Positions 25,197 through 33,927 of a stretch of 64,000 nt of DNA are shown one piece after another; position 1 is the first letter of the stretch; every line of letters begins with the position of its first letter. The notes under the pieces are model-generated. The model had not been told where the DNA came from, searched no databases, and saw only the letters and a program-made list of their open reading frames with translations. This stretch comes from Zeimonas sp050187175. Its GTDB lineage: Bacteria > Pseudomonadota > Gammaproteobacteria > Burkholderiales > Burkholderiaceae_E. The position numbers were made by a program, and so were the translations under genes. The stretch lies in the NCBI GenBank assembly GCA_050187175.1, contig JBFWXS010000002.1:1-64000 (forward strand). Direction: 5' to 3'.

Positions 25197-25442
25197 CATC
25201 GGAATCTGGCGGATGTCGAGGGCTTCGCTGCCCGGCTGGACGTATTGCCGTACGACCTGGACGCGGCGGTACACACCGGGCAGCTTCGGGCCGAACTGGC
25301 CAGGGCGGGCACACCGATCGGTCCCTACGACCAGATGATCGCCGGGCATGCTCGTTCCCGCGGCCTGATTCTGGTGACGAATGAGCGGCGGGAATTCGAG
25401 CGCGTGCCGGGGCTGCGTATCGAGGACTGGGCGATTCCTTGA
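25197..25442 (+). pseudogene. Remnant of a VapC-type PIN-domain toxin
   Basis: The last about 80 codons of an open frame read like the C-terminal half of a VapC toxin: a start at RNLADVEGFAARLDVLP, then GTPIGPYDQMIAGHARSRG with the late PIN-domain aspartate, and LVTNERREFERVPGLRIEDW at the end. The N-terminal half with the first acidic residues (MLDTN) is missing, and no vapB antitoxin is seen upstream, where the TetR gene lies. The fragment is therefore probably dead. It marks an old toxin-antitoxin module removed at this spot. Confidence 0.8.
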
Positions 25443-25452
25443 TGCGTGCTGC

Positions 25453-26280
25453 TTAACGGCTGGTCGCGTCCCCAGGCACCCTCAATCCCAGCCGCAGCAG
25501 CTGCTGCCAGGCCTCCTCCGCGTCGTCCGCGTATGCGAACAAGCCGAGATCGGCTGGCGAAACCATTCCTTCCTCGACCAGTGCATCGAAGTTGATGATG
25601 CGGCGCCAGTAGGCGCCGTCGAACAGCACGATGGGCAGTTCGGTGACCTTGTTCGTCTGACGCAAGGTCAGCAGCTCGAACAGCTCGTCCAGCGTACCGA
25701 ATCCGCCTGGGAACACCACCAGCGCCTTGGCGCGCATTGCCAGATGCATCTTGCGCATCGCGAAGTAGTGGAAGCGGAAGGTCAGTGCCGGCGTGGTCCA
25801 GGGGTTGGGTTCCTGTTCGTGCGGCAGCGTGATGTTCAGGCCTATGGACGGAGCGCCGGCCTCGGTGGCCCCGCGGTTGGCGGCCTCCATGATGCCGGGA
25901 CCGCCGCCGGTGGCGATGACGTTATGGCGCAGGCCGTCCTGCAGGCGCAGCGCGCCGCCACGCTCGGACACGATGCGGCCGAGCTGCCGCGCCTGTTCGT
26001 ACAGATACGCGGCGCGGTGCGAGTTGCGCGCTGTGCCGGCGACCGATGGCGGCGGCTCGTTCAGAGCCGCGTCATGGTGCTTGCCTTCGCGCAGCCGCGC
26101 GCTGCCGAACACGACCACGGTGGACTCGACGCCTGCATGGCGCAGGAACTCGTCCGCCTTGGCGTATTCGAGCAGGAAGCGCACGCCGCGCATCGACTCG
26201 CCGAGCAGGAACGATTCGTCGAGGGCAGGCAGGCGGTAGCTGGGAGAGTCCTTCTGGTTCTGATTGTCAGGGCGTGTCAT
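25453..26280 (-). CDS. LOG-family Rossmann-fold protein (possible nucleotide phosphoribohydrolase)
   Basis: This 275-residue protein carries the two LOG-family signatures GGGPGIMEAANRGA and PGGFGTLDE, often mislabelled lysine decarboxylase. Characterised members release a base or cytokinin from nucleoside monophosphates, or hydrolyse nucleotides such as AMP or pppGpp. It is longer at the N-terminus than short LOG enzymes, like the chromosomal housekeeping type. It has no clear link to the catabolic genes and ends ten bases from the vapC remnant on the other strand. Confidence 0.9.
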   Translation of the reverse strand: MTRPDNQNQKDSPSYRLPALDESFLLGESMRGVRFLLEYAKADEFLRHAGVESTVVVFGSARLREGKHHDAALNEPPPSVAGTARNSHRAAYLYEQARQLGRIVSERGGALRLQDGLRHNVIATGGGPGIMEAANRGATEAGAPSIGLNITLPHEQEPNPWTTPALTFRFHYFAMRKMHLAMRAKALVVFPGGFGTLDELFELLTLRQTNKVTELPIVLFDGAYWRRIINFDALVEEGMVSPADLGLFAYADDAEEAWQQLLRLGLRVPGDATSR

Positions 26281-26322
26281 GGGATCGGGGAGCGGATTGC
26301 ATGGCCACCCGAAACCATACGC

Positions 26323-27294
26323 TCATTGCCCTCGAATACCGAGTTCCGGCAACAACCTGGCGTAGTGGTCGCTTTCCTTTCGCATGTAGCTTCCGAATGC
26401 GTCGGCGCTCATGCGCGGAGCGATCTCGAGGCTCATCGTCGTGAGCTGCTTGCCCGCCTCGGGCGACGCGAGCGCGGCGGCGACCGCGGCATTCAGGCGC
26501 TCCTTGATCTCGGGCTTCAGCCCGTTCGGTGCGAACATGCCGAAGTAGGGCCCGCCGTCGACGCCCTTGATGCCTACCTCTTCCATCGTCGGAACGTTCG
26601 GGAACTCTGCCAGGCGCTGCGAAGCGGCCACCGCGAGCAGCTTCAGCCGGCCGGCCTTGACGTGAGGAAGCGCGATACCGGGATCGAACATCACCTGAAA
26701 ATGCCCGCCGAGCAGGTCCTTCAATGCGTCGCCGGCGCCCTTATAGGGAACGTGGTTCATCCGGATGCCGGTTTCGCGGCTGAAGGTCTCCGCGGCCAGG
26801 TGCAGCGCCGTGCCGGAGCCGGCCGAGCCGTAGTTGAGCGTGCCCGGGTTCTCCTTCGCGTACTTGACGAAGGCCGCCGCGCTGTCGACCGGCACCGACG
26901 GGTGGACCACCAGGTTCATCGGAATGCGCACTGCCGGCGCGATCGGCGTCAAGGCCTTGCGCGGGTCGAAGTCCGAGCGCGGGATCAGCTGCGGTGTGAT
27001 TACCACCATGCTGCCGGCGGAGAACAGGAAGGTCTGCCCATCCGGCTTGGCGCGGGCTACTTCCTGCTGTCCGATATAGCCTTCGCCGCCGGGCCGGTTC
27101 TCGACCACGACAGGCTGGCCGAGCGTGGCATGCAGATGCGGTGCGATGACGCGCATGGCCCGGTCGGCCACGCCGCCGGGCGCAGCATTCACCACGATGC
27201 GGATCGGCCGGGCAGGCCACTCTTCGGCGTGCAGCGGCAGCGGCGAGCTCAGCGCCATGCCCAGCGCGCAGGCGGTGATCAGAACATGCTTCAT
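26323..27294 (-). CDS. Bug-family periplasmic solute receptor
   Basis: This 323-residue TctC-like receptor has an ordinary Sec signal (MKHVLITACALGMALSS, cleavage near LHAEE). The mature start WPARPIRIVVN and the loop AAPGGVADRAMR are slightly unusual, followed by NRPGGEGYIGQQEV. The ATG at 27294 has an AAGGAG ribosome site; an upstream start at 27321 lacks this. It lies 82 bases after the FAD monooxygenase gene in the same direction and probably captures that pathway's substrate. Confidence 0.93.
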   Translation of the reverse strand: MKHVLITACALGMALSSPLPLHAEEWPARPIRIVVNAAPGGVADRAMRVIAPHLHATLGQPVVVENRPGGEGYIGQQEVARAKPDGQTFLFSAGSMVVITPQLIPRSDFDPRKALTPIAPAVRIPMNLVVHPSVPVDSAAAFVKYAKENPGTLNYGSAGSGTALHLAAETFSRETGIRMNHVPYKGAGDALKDLLGGHFQVMFDPGIALPHVKAGRLKLLAVAASQRLAEFPNVPTMEEVGIKGVDGGPYFGMFAPNGLKPEIKERLNAAVAAALASPEAGKQLTTMSLEIAPRMSADAFGSYMRKESDHYARLLPELGIRGQ

Positions 27295-27376
27295 CGTCGT
27301 CTCCTTCGTTCTTTGTCGCAAGGATGCGAGGCCATCAAGCTCGCACCCGGCAGGTGCTTCAGCTATTCGAGATGCT

Positions 27377-29038
27377 TCAGGCCATCGCCGGCATGACGGT
27401 CGCCGCGCCGAGGATTTGATCGAGCAGCTCGGATGGATCGGCGGGCAATCGATCGCCGCGCCACGCGACGTGGTGATCGGTGCGTACCAGGCAGAGGCGG
27501 GTGCCGTACAGTGCGTGGTATCGATCCTCTATCAGTCTCGTGACGCTCATCGGGATCCGCCGCTCACGCGCCTGGGCCAGCAAGGGCTCGAATTCGGATT
27601 GCGCCGCATCGAACGGCGCGAACAGCGTGAAGCCGTCTCCGACGCAGTCGTACACCGACCGGCCGTCGTTGAGCCAGAAATGCGGCGCCAGGCATCCGGG
27701 GTGCGCCGACGGTTCATACTCGGTGACCTGTTCCGCGGGCGGGCTGCTGCCGTCATGAATGATCAGCGGCGAATCCTTGTACCGGTACCCCAGTACCAGG
27801 CCGAGGCTGCGGAACTCGCGCAGCTTGACCTTCTTGATGAGGGCGCCGGCCTCGATGCGAGCCCGTTCGCCCGCGGCGTCGTCGCGTTCCAGGTCTGCAT
27901 GCGCGAGCTGGTTGGCGACCACCGAGTAGTTCTCGACGGCCTCGTCCATGACCCGTTCGTGAACCGGCTTGCGTTCCTGTTCGTACGAATCCAGCAGGCC
28001 TCGGCCGCCCCAGCCCTGCAGCGCCGCGGCCAGTTTCCAGCCGAGGTCGACTGCGTCGCCGAGACCCATGTTCATGCCATAGCCGCCGAACGGCGGATGC
28101 AGATGGCATGCATCGCCGGCCAGAAAGACGCGGCCCGACCGGTAGCGGTCGGCGACCAGTCGATGCGCCGTCCATGGATCGGTGCTGACGATTTCCATCT
28201 CGAAGTCCAGGCCCGTGGACCGCCGGATCAAGGCCTTCGGATCGATCGACGCCGGATCGACGCCGTCGCCGATGCGTGTGGCGATCAGGTACCAGAGCCC
28301 GTCCGAGTCCATCGGCCCCATGAGCGCAGGCACGTCCGAATTGACCATCCAGTACTGCACGGCCGCGCCTTTGTCGTGCATCGCTGCCAGCGCAGGTGCG
28401 CGGAGCAGGACGTTGTAGTTCGGCGAGATCGCGCCCAGCCCGCTCATGGCGATGCCTAGCAGCTGCCGCACCGTGCTGCGGCCGCCGTCGCAGCCCACGA
28501 CGTAGCGTGCGCGCAGCGTCCTGCGGGCGCCGGAGTCGGCGTCCTCGATCACGGCGCGGGTCTCCATCTGGCCTTGCTCGACGGCGACCAGATTGGAACG
28601 GAACTGCACGTCGACCTTCGGCAGCTCGCGCACCCTCGACAGCAGCACTTGCTCCAGCGTGTACTGCGGCAGCCAGGCCGCCGACTCGGCGTAGTGCTCG
28701 TGGCCGTCCTGCGCGCAGCAGAAGGCATTCTTGAAACGTGCAAGCACCGGCCCGTTCATCCGCAGCGCGAACACGATGTCGGACGGATAAGCGGGAGGCA
28801 TCGGCGAGGCGTCGCGCAGCCGGTCGGCCAGCCCCCAGCGGCGCATCAGCGCCATCGACCGCACGTTCGTGAGCTTGGCGCGCGGGTTGTATCCGACTCT
28901 TGCGTTCTTCTCGATCAGCACGCACGCGATGCCTCGCGATCCCAGCTCGATGGCCAGCGCCATGCCCACGGGACCGGCGCCGACGATCAGGACGTCGGTA
29001 TCGGCAGGCTGCGAGGGCTTTGTTTCGCTGAAAGTCAT
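27377..29038 (-). CDS. FAD-dependent aromatic monooxygenase (MhpA-like)
   Basis: This 553-residue class A flavin monooxygenase has the FAD fold VLIVGAGPVG at about residues 16-25, the DG motif VGCDGGRSTVRQLLG, and the second FAD motif GDACHLHPPFGGYGMNMG. It resembles 3-(3-hydroxyphenyl)propionate hydroxylases and related phenol hydroxylases. The ATG at 29038 follows GAGGAG; a start at 29101 is less likely. It is divergent from a LysR gene. Its close paralog is at 58397-60109 with the same LysR type, so the two blocks look like duplicates with different accessory genes. Confidence 0.93.
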   Translation of the reverse strand: MTFSETKPSQPADTDVLIVGAGPVGMALAIELGSRGIACVLIEKNARVGYNPRAKLTNVRSMALMRRWGLADRLRDASPMPPAYPSDIVFALRMNGPVLARFKNAFCCAQDGHEHYAESAAWLPQYTLEQVLLSRVRELPKVDVQFRSNLVAVEQGQMETRAVIEDADSGARRTLRARYVVGCDGGRSTVRQLLGIAMSGLGAISPNYNVLLRAPALAAMHDKGAAVQYWMVNSDVPALMGPMDSDGLWYLIATRIGDGVDPASIDPKALIRRSTGLDFEMEIVSTDPWTAHRLVADRYRSGRVFLAGDACHLHPPFGGYGMNMGLGDAVDLGWKLAAALQGWGGRGLLDSYEQERKPVHERVMDEAVENYSVVANQLAHADLERDDAAGERARIEAGALIKKVKLREFRSLGLVLGYRYKDSPLIIHDGSSPPAEQVTEYEPSAHPGCLAPHFWLNDGRSVYDCVGDGFTLFAPFDAAQSEFEPLLAQARERRIPMSVTRLIEDRYHALYGTRLCLVRTDHHVAWRGDRLPADPSELLDQILGAATVMPAMA

Positions 29039-29151
29039 GGTCTCCTCGTGGTTCGGCGACGGGGCGTCGGTGCAGGCCAGAAGGATAGGAAGCCATGGCA
29101 ATGCCGAATAGATGGTAAAAATGTAGATCTGATTCCTTATGGTTATCCTCC

Positions 29152-30102
29152 ATGAAGCTCCACAATCTGCGCGATTTCATCGCGGTCGCCCGGGCCGGCA
29201 GCATTCACCAGGCGGCCAGGGAGCTGCAGCTGAGCCAGCCAGCGCTGACCAAGAGCATTCGCCAGCTCGAGAAGGAGCTCGGAACGCCCTTGTTCGACCG
29301 GACGGCCAAGGGGGCGGCGCTGAACCAGATGGGCAGGCGCTTCCTGCTGCGCGCCGAGACCGCGGCGAACGAGCTGAGCCGAGGCCGGGACGAGCTGACT
29401 CAACTGATGGGCGCCCGCGGCGGCCGCGTCGCGTTCGCGGTATCGGGAACGCCTTCGCTGCTGTTCCTGGCCGGGGCTTTGAAGGCGTTCCGGCAGCGCT
29501 ATCCGCTGGCCCAGGTGCGCATCGTCGAAGGGCTGCTGCCCGTGATGCTGCCGGAGCTGCGCGACAGCCGCATCGACTTCGTGATGGCTCCCCGACCTGC
29601 CAGATCGCTGGGCAAGGAGTACGCGGTCACGCCGGTGTTCTCGCACAAGCGAGCCGTGGTGGGCGGCGTTCATCATCCGCTGCGGCGTGCGCGCTCGCTC
29701 GCCGACCTGGTCGACGCGGAATGGATCCTGACCGCCGCTGCCGGCCCACGGGCGATCGAGTTCGATGAGGTCTTCAGCGTGCGCGGCCTGCGCGTGCCGG
29801 CCGCGCGTGTGCAGTGCGAATCCCTCATGGCGCTGGTGAGCCTGCTGGCCAATACCGAGCTGCTGGCGCTGCTGCCGGAAGACTGGATCAGGACACCGCT
29901 CACGGCGCGCGTGCTCACCAAGTTTCCCATCGACGATGAAATCGATGGGCCCGACATCTGCATGATCCGGCGCGAGGGCTTGCCGCTGACACCGGCCGCG
30001 GAAGCGTTCTCGGACGCGCTGCTGCGCGAGGCCGAATACCTGCGGCCCCGCCCGAGCGCTGCCAGGAGCCGGCCCGAGCGGGGTACGCGCGCGAAATCCT
30101 GA
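29152..30102 (+). CDS. LysR-family regulator
   Basis: This 316-residue regulator has an N-terminal winged helix (MKLHNLRDFIAVARAGSIHQ, then SQPALTKSIRQLEKELG) and a periplasmic-binding-like ligand domain. It is divergent from the FAD monooxygenase and Bug genes and most likely controls them in response to the aromatic substrate. It is closely similar at the N-terminus to the LysR protein at 63183 (MKLHQLRDFVTV). Its end is 14 bases from the next LysR gene on the other strand. Confidence 0.94.
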   Translation: MKLHNLRDFIAVARAGSIHQAARELQLSQPALTKSIRQLEKELGTPLFDRTAKGAALNQMGRRFLLRAETAANELSRGRDELTQLMGARGGRVAFAVSGTPSLLFLAGALKAFRQRYPLAQVRIVEGLLPVMLPELRDSRIDFVMAPRPARSLGKEYAVTPVFSHKRAVVGGVHHPLRRARSLADLVDAEWILTAAAGPRAIEFDEVFSVRGLRVPAARVQCESLMALVSLLANTELLALLPEDWIRTPLTARVLTKFPIDDEIDGPDICMIRREGLPLTPAAEAFSDALLREAEYLRPRPSAARSRPERGTRAKS

Positions 30103-30116
30103 GGTCTGGGCTTTCC

Positions 30117-31046
30117 TCAGTCCTTTCCCGCCTCGTCAGAGACAGGCGACAGCTCGGTGCGCAGCGTTTCGACCAGGCAGTGCGCGAAGTACGCCGCCGC
30201 CGGCGTCAGCGGCGTGTCGGCTCGCCTCAGCATCGTCAATTCCAGGTCGAAGGGCTGGATGGCCGTGCCGGGCACCCCCACGATGTCGCGCGTCTCGGGC
30301 TTGCCCAGCATCAGCTCGGGCATGATGCTCACGCAGTCGTTCCTGCGCTGCAGCGAGAAGATCTGCAGCGCATCGCAGACCACGTAGCGCGACGGCGGCG
30401 GCACGCCGGCGCGGCCGAACATCTCGGCCAGCCGCGACTCCCGCTCGTGCAGCGGATGACGGCTGTAGATCCATTCGTAGCGGACCAGCTCTTCGGCGGT
30501 CGGTGCCGCGAGCGCCGGGTGGCCGCGCCGCACGACCACTCGCTGCGGAATCCGCTGCAGCAGCTGGGTGCGGAAGTCGTCGCCGCGCAGCTCGCCGGCG
30601 TCGGCCGCCACCACCGCGAGGTCGAGCGTCCCGTCGCGCAGCCGCGGCAGGACCCGCGCCATCACGCTCTCGCTGAATTCCACGCGAACCTGCCTGTAGC
30701 GCTGGCGGAACCAGTGGAAGGCTTCGCCCAGCGCGGTCAGCGATACGTACGGGATCAGGCCGACCCGCAGCGTGCCGGAATCGGCGCCGTTCGCCTGCTG
30801 CAGGTCCTCGCGCGCGAGCTCGGCTTCGCGCGTGATCAGGCGGGCTCGCGGCAGCAGCCGCTGCCCGGCTTCGGTCAGGTCGACGCCGCGGGAGCGCCGC
30901 ACCAGCAGCGCCACGCCCGCCTCTTCCTCCAGCTCCTGCATCGCCTTGGTCACCGCTGATTGCGACAGGTTCAGGAAGCGGGCTCCGCCGCGGATGCTGC
31001 CCTGCTCGACCACCGCCACCAAGGTCCGCAGCTGACGAAGGTTCAT
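30117..31046 (-). CDS. LysR-family regulator
   Basis: This 309-residue LysR protein from the ATG at 31046 begins MNLRQLRTLVAVVEQGSIRG with the helix-turn-helix LSQSAVTKAMQELEEEAG. The ligand domain follows with LRVGLIPYVSLTALGEAF. An upstream start at 31121 was rejected because it would cover the operator-like dyad at 31101-31121 and add a non-family N-terminus. It is divergent from the Bug/decarboxylase/meta-cleavage operon starting at 31213, its likely target. Confidence 0.93.
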   Translation of the reverse strand: MNLRQLRTLVAVVEQGSIRGGARFLNLSQSAVTKAMQELEEEAGVALLVRRSRGVDLTEAGQRLLPRARLITREAELAREDLQQANGADSGTLRVGLIPYVSLTALGEAFHWFRQRYRQVRVEFSESVMARVLPRLRDGTLDLAVVAADAGELRGDDFRTQLLQRIPQRVVVRRGHPALAAPTAEELVRYEWIYSRHPLHERESRLAEMFGRAGVPPPSRYVVCDALQIFSLQRRNDCVSIMPELMLGKPETRDIVGVPGTAIQPFDLELTMLRRADTPLTPAAAYFAHCLVETLRTELSPVSDEAGKD

Positions 31047-31100
31047 CGGATGCGATATCGAAAAGTTCTCGGAGAGGGGATTTTGACACCTCCCCTGCGA

Positions 31101-31121
31101 GTGATCACCAAAGGTGTTCAC
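31101..31121. promoter_or_regulatory. Near-perfect dyad, candidate LysR operator
   Basis: The arms GTGATCACC (31101-31109) and GGTGTTCAC (31113-31121) are complementary at eight of nine positions around a three-base centre. The dyad lies in the 166-base spacer between the divergent LysR gene and the Bug-led operon. TTGACA occurs at 31083-31088, but no good -10 box at the right distance was found, so the promoter is uncertain. Confidence 0.6.
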
Positions 31122-31212
31122 GACGAGGATTTCGATTCTTCCCGCCTGGGCCGCCGCTGCTTAGCATCCGGGCATTCCAGTTCAACTCGCGGCGCAACGA
31201 CAGGAGGAGGGG

Positions 31213-32205
31213 ATGAAAGATCGGCGTCAGTTCATCAACGCGGCCGGAGCCGTCATGCTGGCCGGTGCATTGCAGCCAGGAGCCGCCGCGGCCCAGTCGC
31301 GCTATCCGTCCAAGCCGGTTCGCTGGATCGTCCCGTTCCCGCCCGGTTCGCCGGTCGACAGCGTGGCCCGCAGGCTCGGTGACGCGGTGGCCAGGGTCCT
31401 GGGGGTCGCCGTGGTCGTCGAGAACAAGCCCGGCGGCGGCGGCACGATAGGTGCTGCCGAGGTTGCTCGCGCCGCGCCCGACGGCTACACGCTGCTGGTC
31501 GCCATCCCCGACCCGCTGGTCAGTGCAATGGCCGTGCACAAAGGCCTGCGCTACGACCCGCGGAAGGACTTCTCGTTCATCAGCAAGATCTCCGCGAACG
31601 GGCCCGTACTGGTGGCGCATCCCGGCGTGAGCGCCGACAGCTTCAGCGCGCTGGTGGCGCAGGCCAAGGCCCAAGGGACCGAGTTCAGCTATGGCTCGTG
31701 GGGGCCCGGCAGCCTGCCTATGCAGCTGATGCAGTCGGTGGCGCGGCAGGCAGGCGTGAAGTTCCAGGAGGTCACCTATGCCGGTTCCCCGCCGGCCATG
31801 CAGGATCTGCTCGGCGGTCGCATCGACATGAGCCTGACCGCGCCGCATCTTGCTGCCGGTCTCATCGCGAGCGGCAAGATCAAGGCGCTCGCTTCGCTGG
31901 GGTCGAGCCGCTCGCCGTTGCTGCCCACGGTGCAGACCTTCGCCGAAGCCGGCTTTCCGGGCTTCGTCTTCACCAACTACATCTGGATCGGCCTGCTCGG
32001 TCCCGCCGGAATGGAAAGTGCGGTCCGGGACAGGATGGCGCAGGCCGTGCAGCTCGCGCTGCAGGGGCCGGCGATGCGCGACTTCCTCGGTCAGAACGGC
32101 TTCATGCCGATCGGCAGTACACCCGCGCAGTTCGAGCAGGAGTACCGCACCGAGGCCGAGGTGATTCCCGGCCTGATCCGCGAGCTGGGCGTCGTACCGC
32201 AGTAG
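31213..32205 (+). CDS. Bug-family periplasmic solute receptor
   Basis: This 330-residue TctC-like receptor has the N-terminus MKDRRQFINAAGAVMLAGAL, a twin-arginine-like signal with cleavage near AAQ. The mature part YPSKPVRWIVPFPPGSPVDSVARRLG carries the ligand loop, followed by NKPGGGGTIGAAEVARAAPDGYTLL. The ATG has a strong AGGAGGAGG ribosome site. It is the first gene of the LysR-linked aromatic operon and would capture its substrate, perhaps a hydroxybenzoate-like acid. Confidence 0.94.
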   Translation: MKDRRQFINAAGAVMLAGALQPGAAAAQSRYPSKPVRWIVPFPPGSPVDSVARRLGDAVARVLGVAVVVENKPGGGGTIGAAEVARAAPDGYTLLVAIPDPLVSAMAVHKGLRYDPRKDFSFISKISANGPVLVAHPGVSADSFSALVAQAKAQGTEFSYGSWGPGSLPMQLMQSVARQAGVKFQEVTYAGSPPAMQDLLGGRIDMSLTAPHLAAGLIASGKIKALASLGSSRSPLLPTVQTFAEAGFPGFVFTNYIWIGLLGPAGMESAVRDRMAQAVQLALQGPAMRDFLGQNGFMPIGSTPAQFEQEYRTEAEVIPGLIRELGVVPQ

Positions 32206-32342
32206 CGGCGCCCGATAGCTCGCCGGCCGCAACCCGGCAGCACGCTGATACACGACAGGCCGCCACGAACGTGGCGGCAGGTCCCCGCTTTGCCGTTTCC
32301 AGCCGCTTTCGCGGCGCTCAGAACCGTAGAAAGGACCTCGAC

Positions 32343-33311
32343 ATGGCGCCCACGCCTGCCCCTCGTCTGAAGCTCATTGCCCTGGAAGAGCATTTCGTCC
32401 TCTCCGACATCGTCGCGACGCACGGCGAGGCCGATCGCGCCGTGCTGTCGCCCTCGCGCTTTCCGGGTGTCGACGAAGTGGGCGAGATCCGCCTGCGGCT
32501 GATGGACGAAGCCGGGATCGACGTACAGGTGCTGTCGCATGCCAAACCCGGCGTTCAGGACATGGCCGACGTCGAGCGTGCCCACTCGTTGTCGATCATG
32601 GCCAACGATTTCCTGGCGCAGACCGTCAAGGCGCATCCCGACCGGTTCGCCGGGTTCGCCACGCTGGCCACGGCAGCGCCGCAGCAAGCGGCGCGTGAGC
32701 TCGAGCGGACGGTACGCGAGCATGGCTTCAAGGGAGCCATGATCAATGGCCACACGCGCGGCCGGTATCTCGACGATCCGTTCTTCTGGGGCATCTTCGA
32801 AGCCGCCGAGGCGCTGGACGTGCCCATCTATCTTCACCCGGCCAGTCCGCACCCGGCGGTCTACGATGCCTACTTCAAGGATCACCCGGCACTGAGCCAT
32901 GCTGCGTGGGGCTACGGCATCGAGAACGGCACGCACGTGCTCAAATTGATCCTGGGCGGCGTCTTCGACCGCTTCCCGCGCCTGAAGATCATCATCGGCC
33001 ACATGGGCGAACTGCTGCCGTTCGCGCTGTGGCGCGTGAACAGCCGCCTGAAGCCGGCCTACCCGCATCTGAAGCGGTCGATCCGCGAGTACTTCCTCGA
33101 TCACTTCAGCATCACCACGTCCGGCGTGTTCTCCACGCCCGAGCTGATGTGCACCGCCAGCGTCGTGGGTTTCGACAATATCCTGTTCTCGGTCGACTAC
33201 CCGTTCGAGTCCAACCTCGAGGCAGTGCGCTGGTTCGAGACCGCACCCATCGCCGACGTCGACCGCGCCAAGGTCGCCCATCTCAATGCGCAGCGGCTGC
33301 TGAAGCTGTAG
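32343..33311 (+). CDS. Amidohydrolase-family decarboxylase, gamma-resorcylate decarboxylase-like
   Basis: This 322-residue protein belongs to the ACMSD/gamma-resorcylate decarboxylase group. Metal and active-site residues are visible: Glu15 and His17 (LEEHF), His165 (YLHPASPH), His220 (IIGHMGE) and Asp285 (FSVDYPFE). The EEH start and the HITTSG-like FSITTSGVF stretch fit the hydroxybenzoate decarboxylases. It probably removes the carboxyl group of a hydroxylated benzoate to give a phenol for the FAD hydroxylase. The start at 32343 is supported by family alignment; a much longer frame begins inside the Bug gene. Confidence 0.9.
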   Translation: MAPTPAPRLKLIALEEHFVLSDIVATHGEADRAVLSPSRFPGVDEVGEIRLRLMDEAGIDVQVLSHAKPGVQDMADVERAHSLSIMANDFLAQTVKAHPDRFAGFATLATAAPQQAARELERTVREHGFKGAMINGHTRGRYLDDPFFWGIFEAAEALDVPIYLHPASPHPAVYDAYFKDHPALSHAAWGYGIENGTHVLKLILGGVFDRFPRLKIIIGHMGELLPFALWRVNSRLKPAYPHLKRSIREYFLDHFSITTSGVFSTPELMCTASVVGFDNILFSVDYPFESNLEAVRWFETAPIADVDRAKVAHLNAQRLLKL

Positions 33312-33342
33312 TCGCCCGCCGATCGATGACGAGGGGAAAGCC

Positions 33343-33882
33343 GTGGCCTTGCGCGCGCAACTGAAGCACGTCGGCATCTACGTGCAGGACATCGACGTCA
33401 TGACGCGGTACTACACCGAAGTGTTCGGACTGGTCGTGACCGACACCGGCGTCTCGCAGCAGTTCCAGAACCGGATCCACTTCCTGAGCGCGGATGCGCA
33501 GTCCCATCACCAGCTCGTGCTGATCGGCGGGCGAGACGTCGCGCAGCAGCCCAGCACCGTCAACCAGTTGTCGTTCAAGGTGGAGCGGATCGACGACCTG
33601 CGTACGCTGCATGAACGGCTTCAGCGCTTCGGAAACGAGCCGGTGCGTGCGGTGGACCACGGCAACTCGTGGTCGCTGTACGCGCGCGATCCCGAAGGCA
33701 ACGGGATCGAGGCCTACCTGGATACGCCGTGGCACGTCAGTCAACCGCATGCGCGGCCGCTGGATCTGGATCTTGCGGACGACGAGCTCCTGCAGTCGAC
33801 GCGGGCGGCCGTGCTGCGCGACCCCACCTACATCGAGCGAAGCGCGTGGTCGACGCAGCTCGAACGGATCCTGGCCGGATAG
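33343..33882 (+). CDS. VOC-fold protein, possible extradiol dioxygenase
   Basis: This 179-residue vicinal-oxygen-chelate protein has candidate ligands His9 (LKHVGIYVQD), His56 (SHHQLVL) and Glu123 (GNGIEAYLDT). The segment YARDPEGNGIEAY is typical of ring-cleavage and related enzymes. The start is a GTG at 33343. It lies between the decarboxylase and a C-C bond hydrolase, which suggests ring cleavage of a catechol or hydroxyquinol intermediate. The usual second-module histidine is not obvious (NQLSF), so the activity needs testing. Confidence 0.8.
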   Translation: MALRAQLKHVGIYVQDIDVMTRYYTEVFGLVVTDTGVSQQFQNRIHFLSADAQSHHQLVLIGGRDVAQQPSTVNQLSFKVERIDDLRTLHERLQRFGNEPVRAVDHGNSWSLYARDPEGNGIEAYLDTPWHVSQPHARPLDLDLADDELLQSTRAAVLRDPTYIERSAWSTQLERILAG

Positions 33883-33927
33883 AGACCCGGCCCCGATCGA
33901 TATTGGATATACAGCAGAGGATTCGAC

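Noticed and set aside
25381..27396. 671-codon plus-strand frame opposite LOG and Bug genes
   Set aside because: It runs across two real genes and their spacer on the other strand and shows no domain.
29039..29151. LysR operator between the FAD monooxygenase and LysR genes
   Set aside because: The spacer is AT-richer near 29105-29150, but no dyad or repeated T-N11-A box was convincing.
30117..31121. Longer start for the LysR gene at 31121
   Set aside because: It would put 25 extra residues before the usual N-terminus and run through the dyad at 31101-31121.
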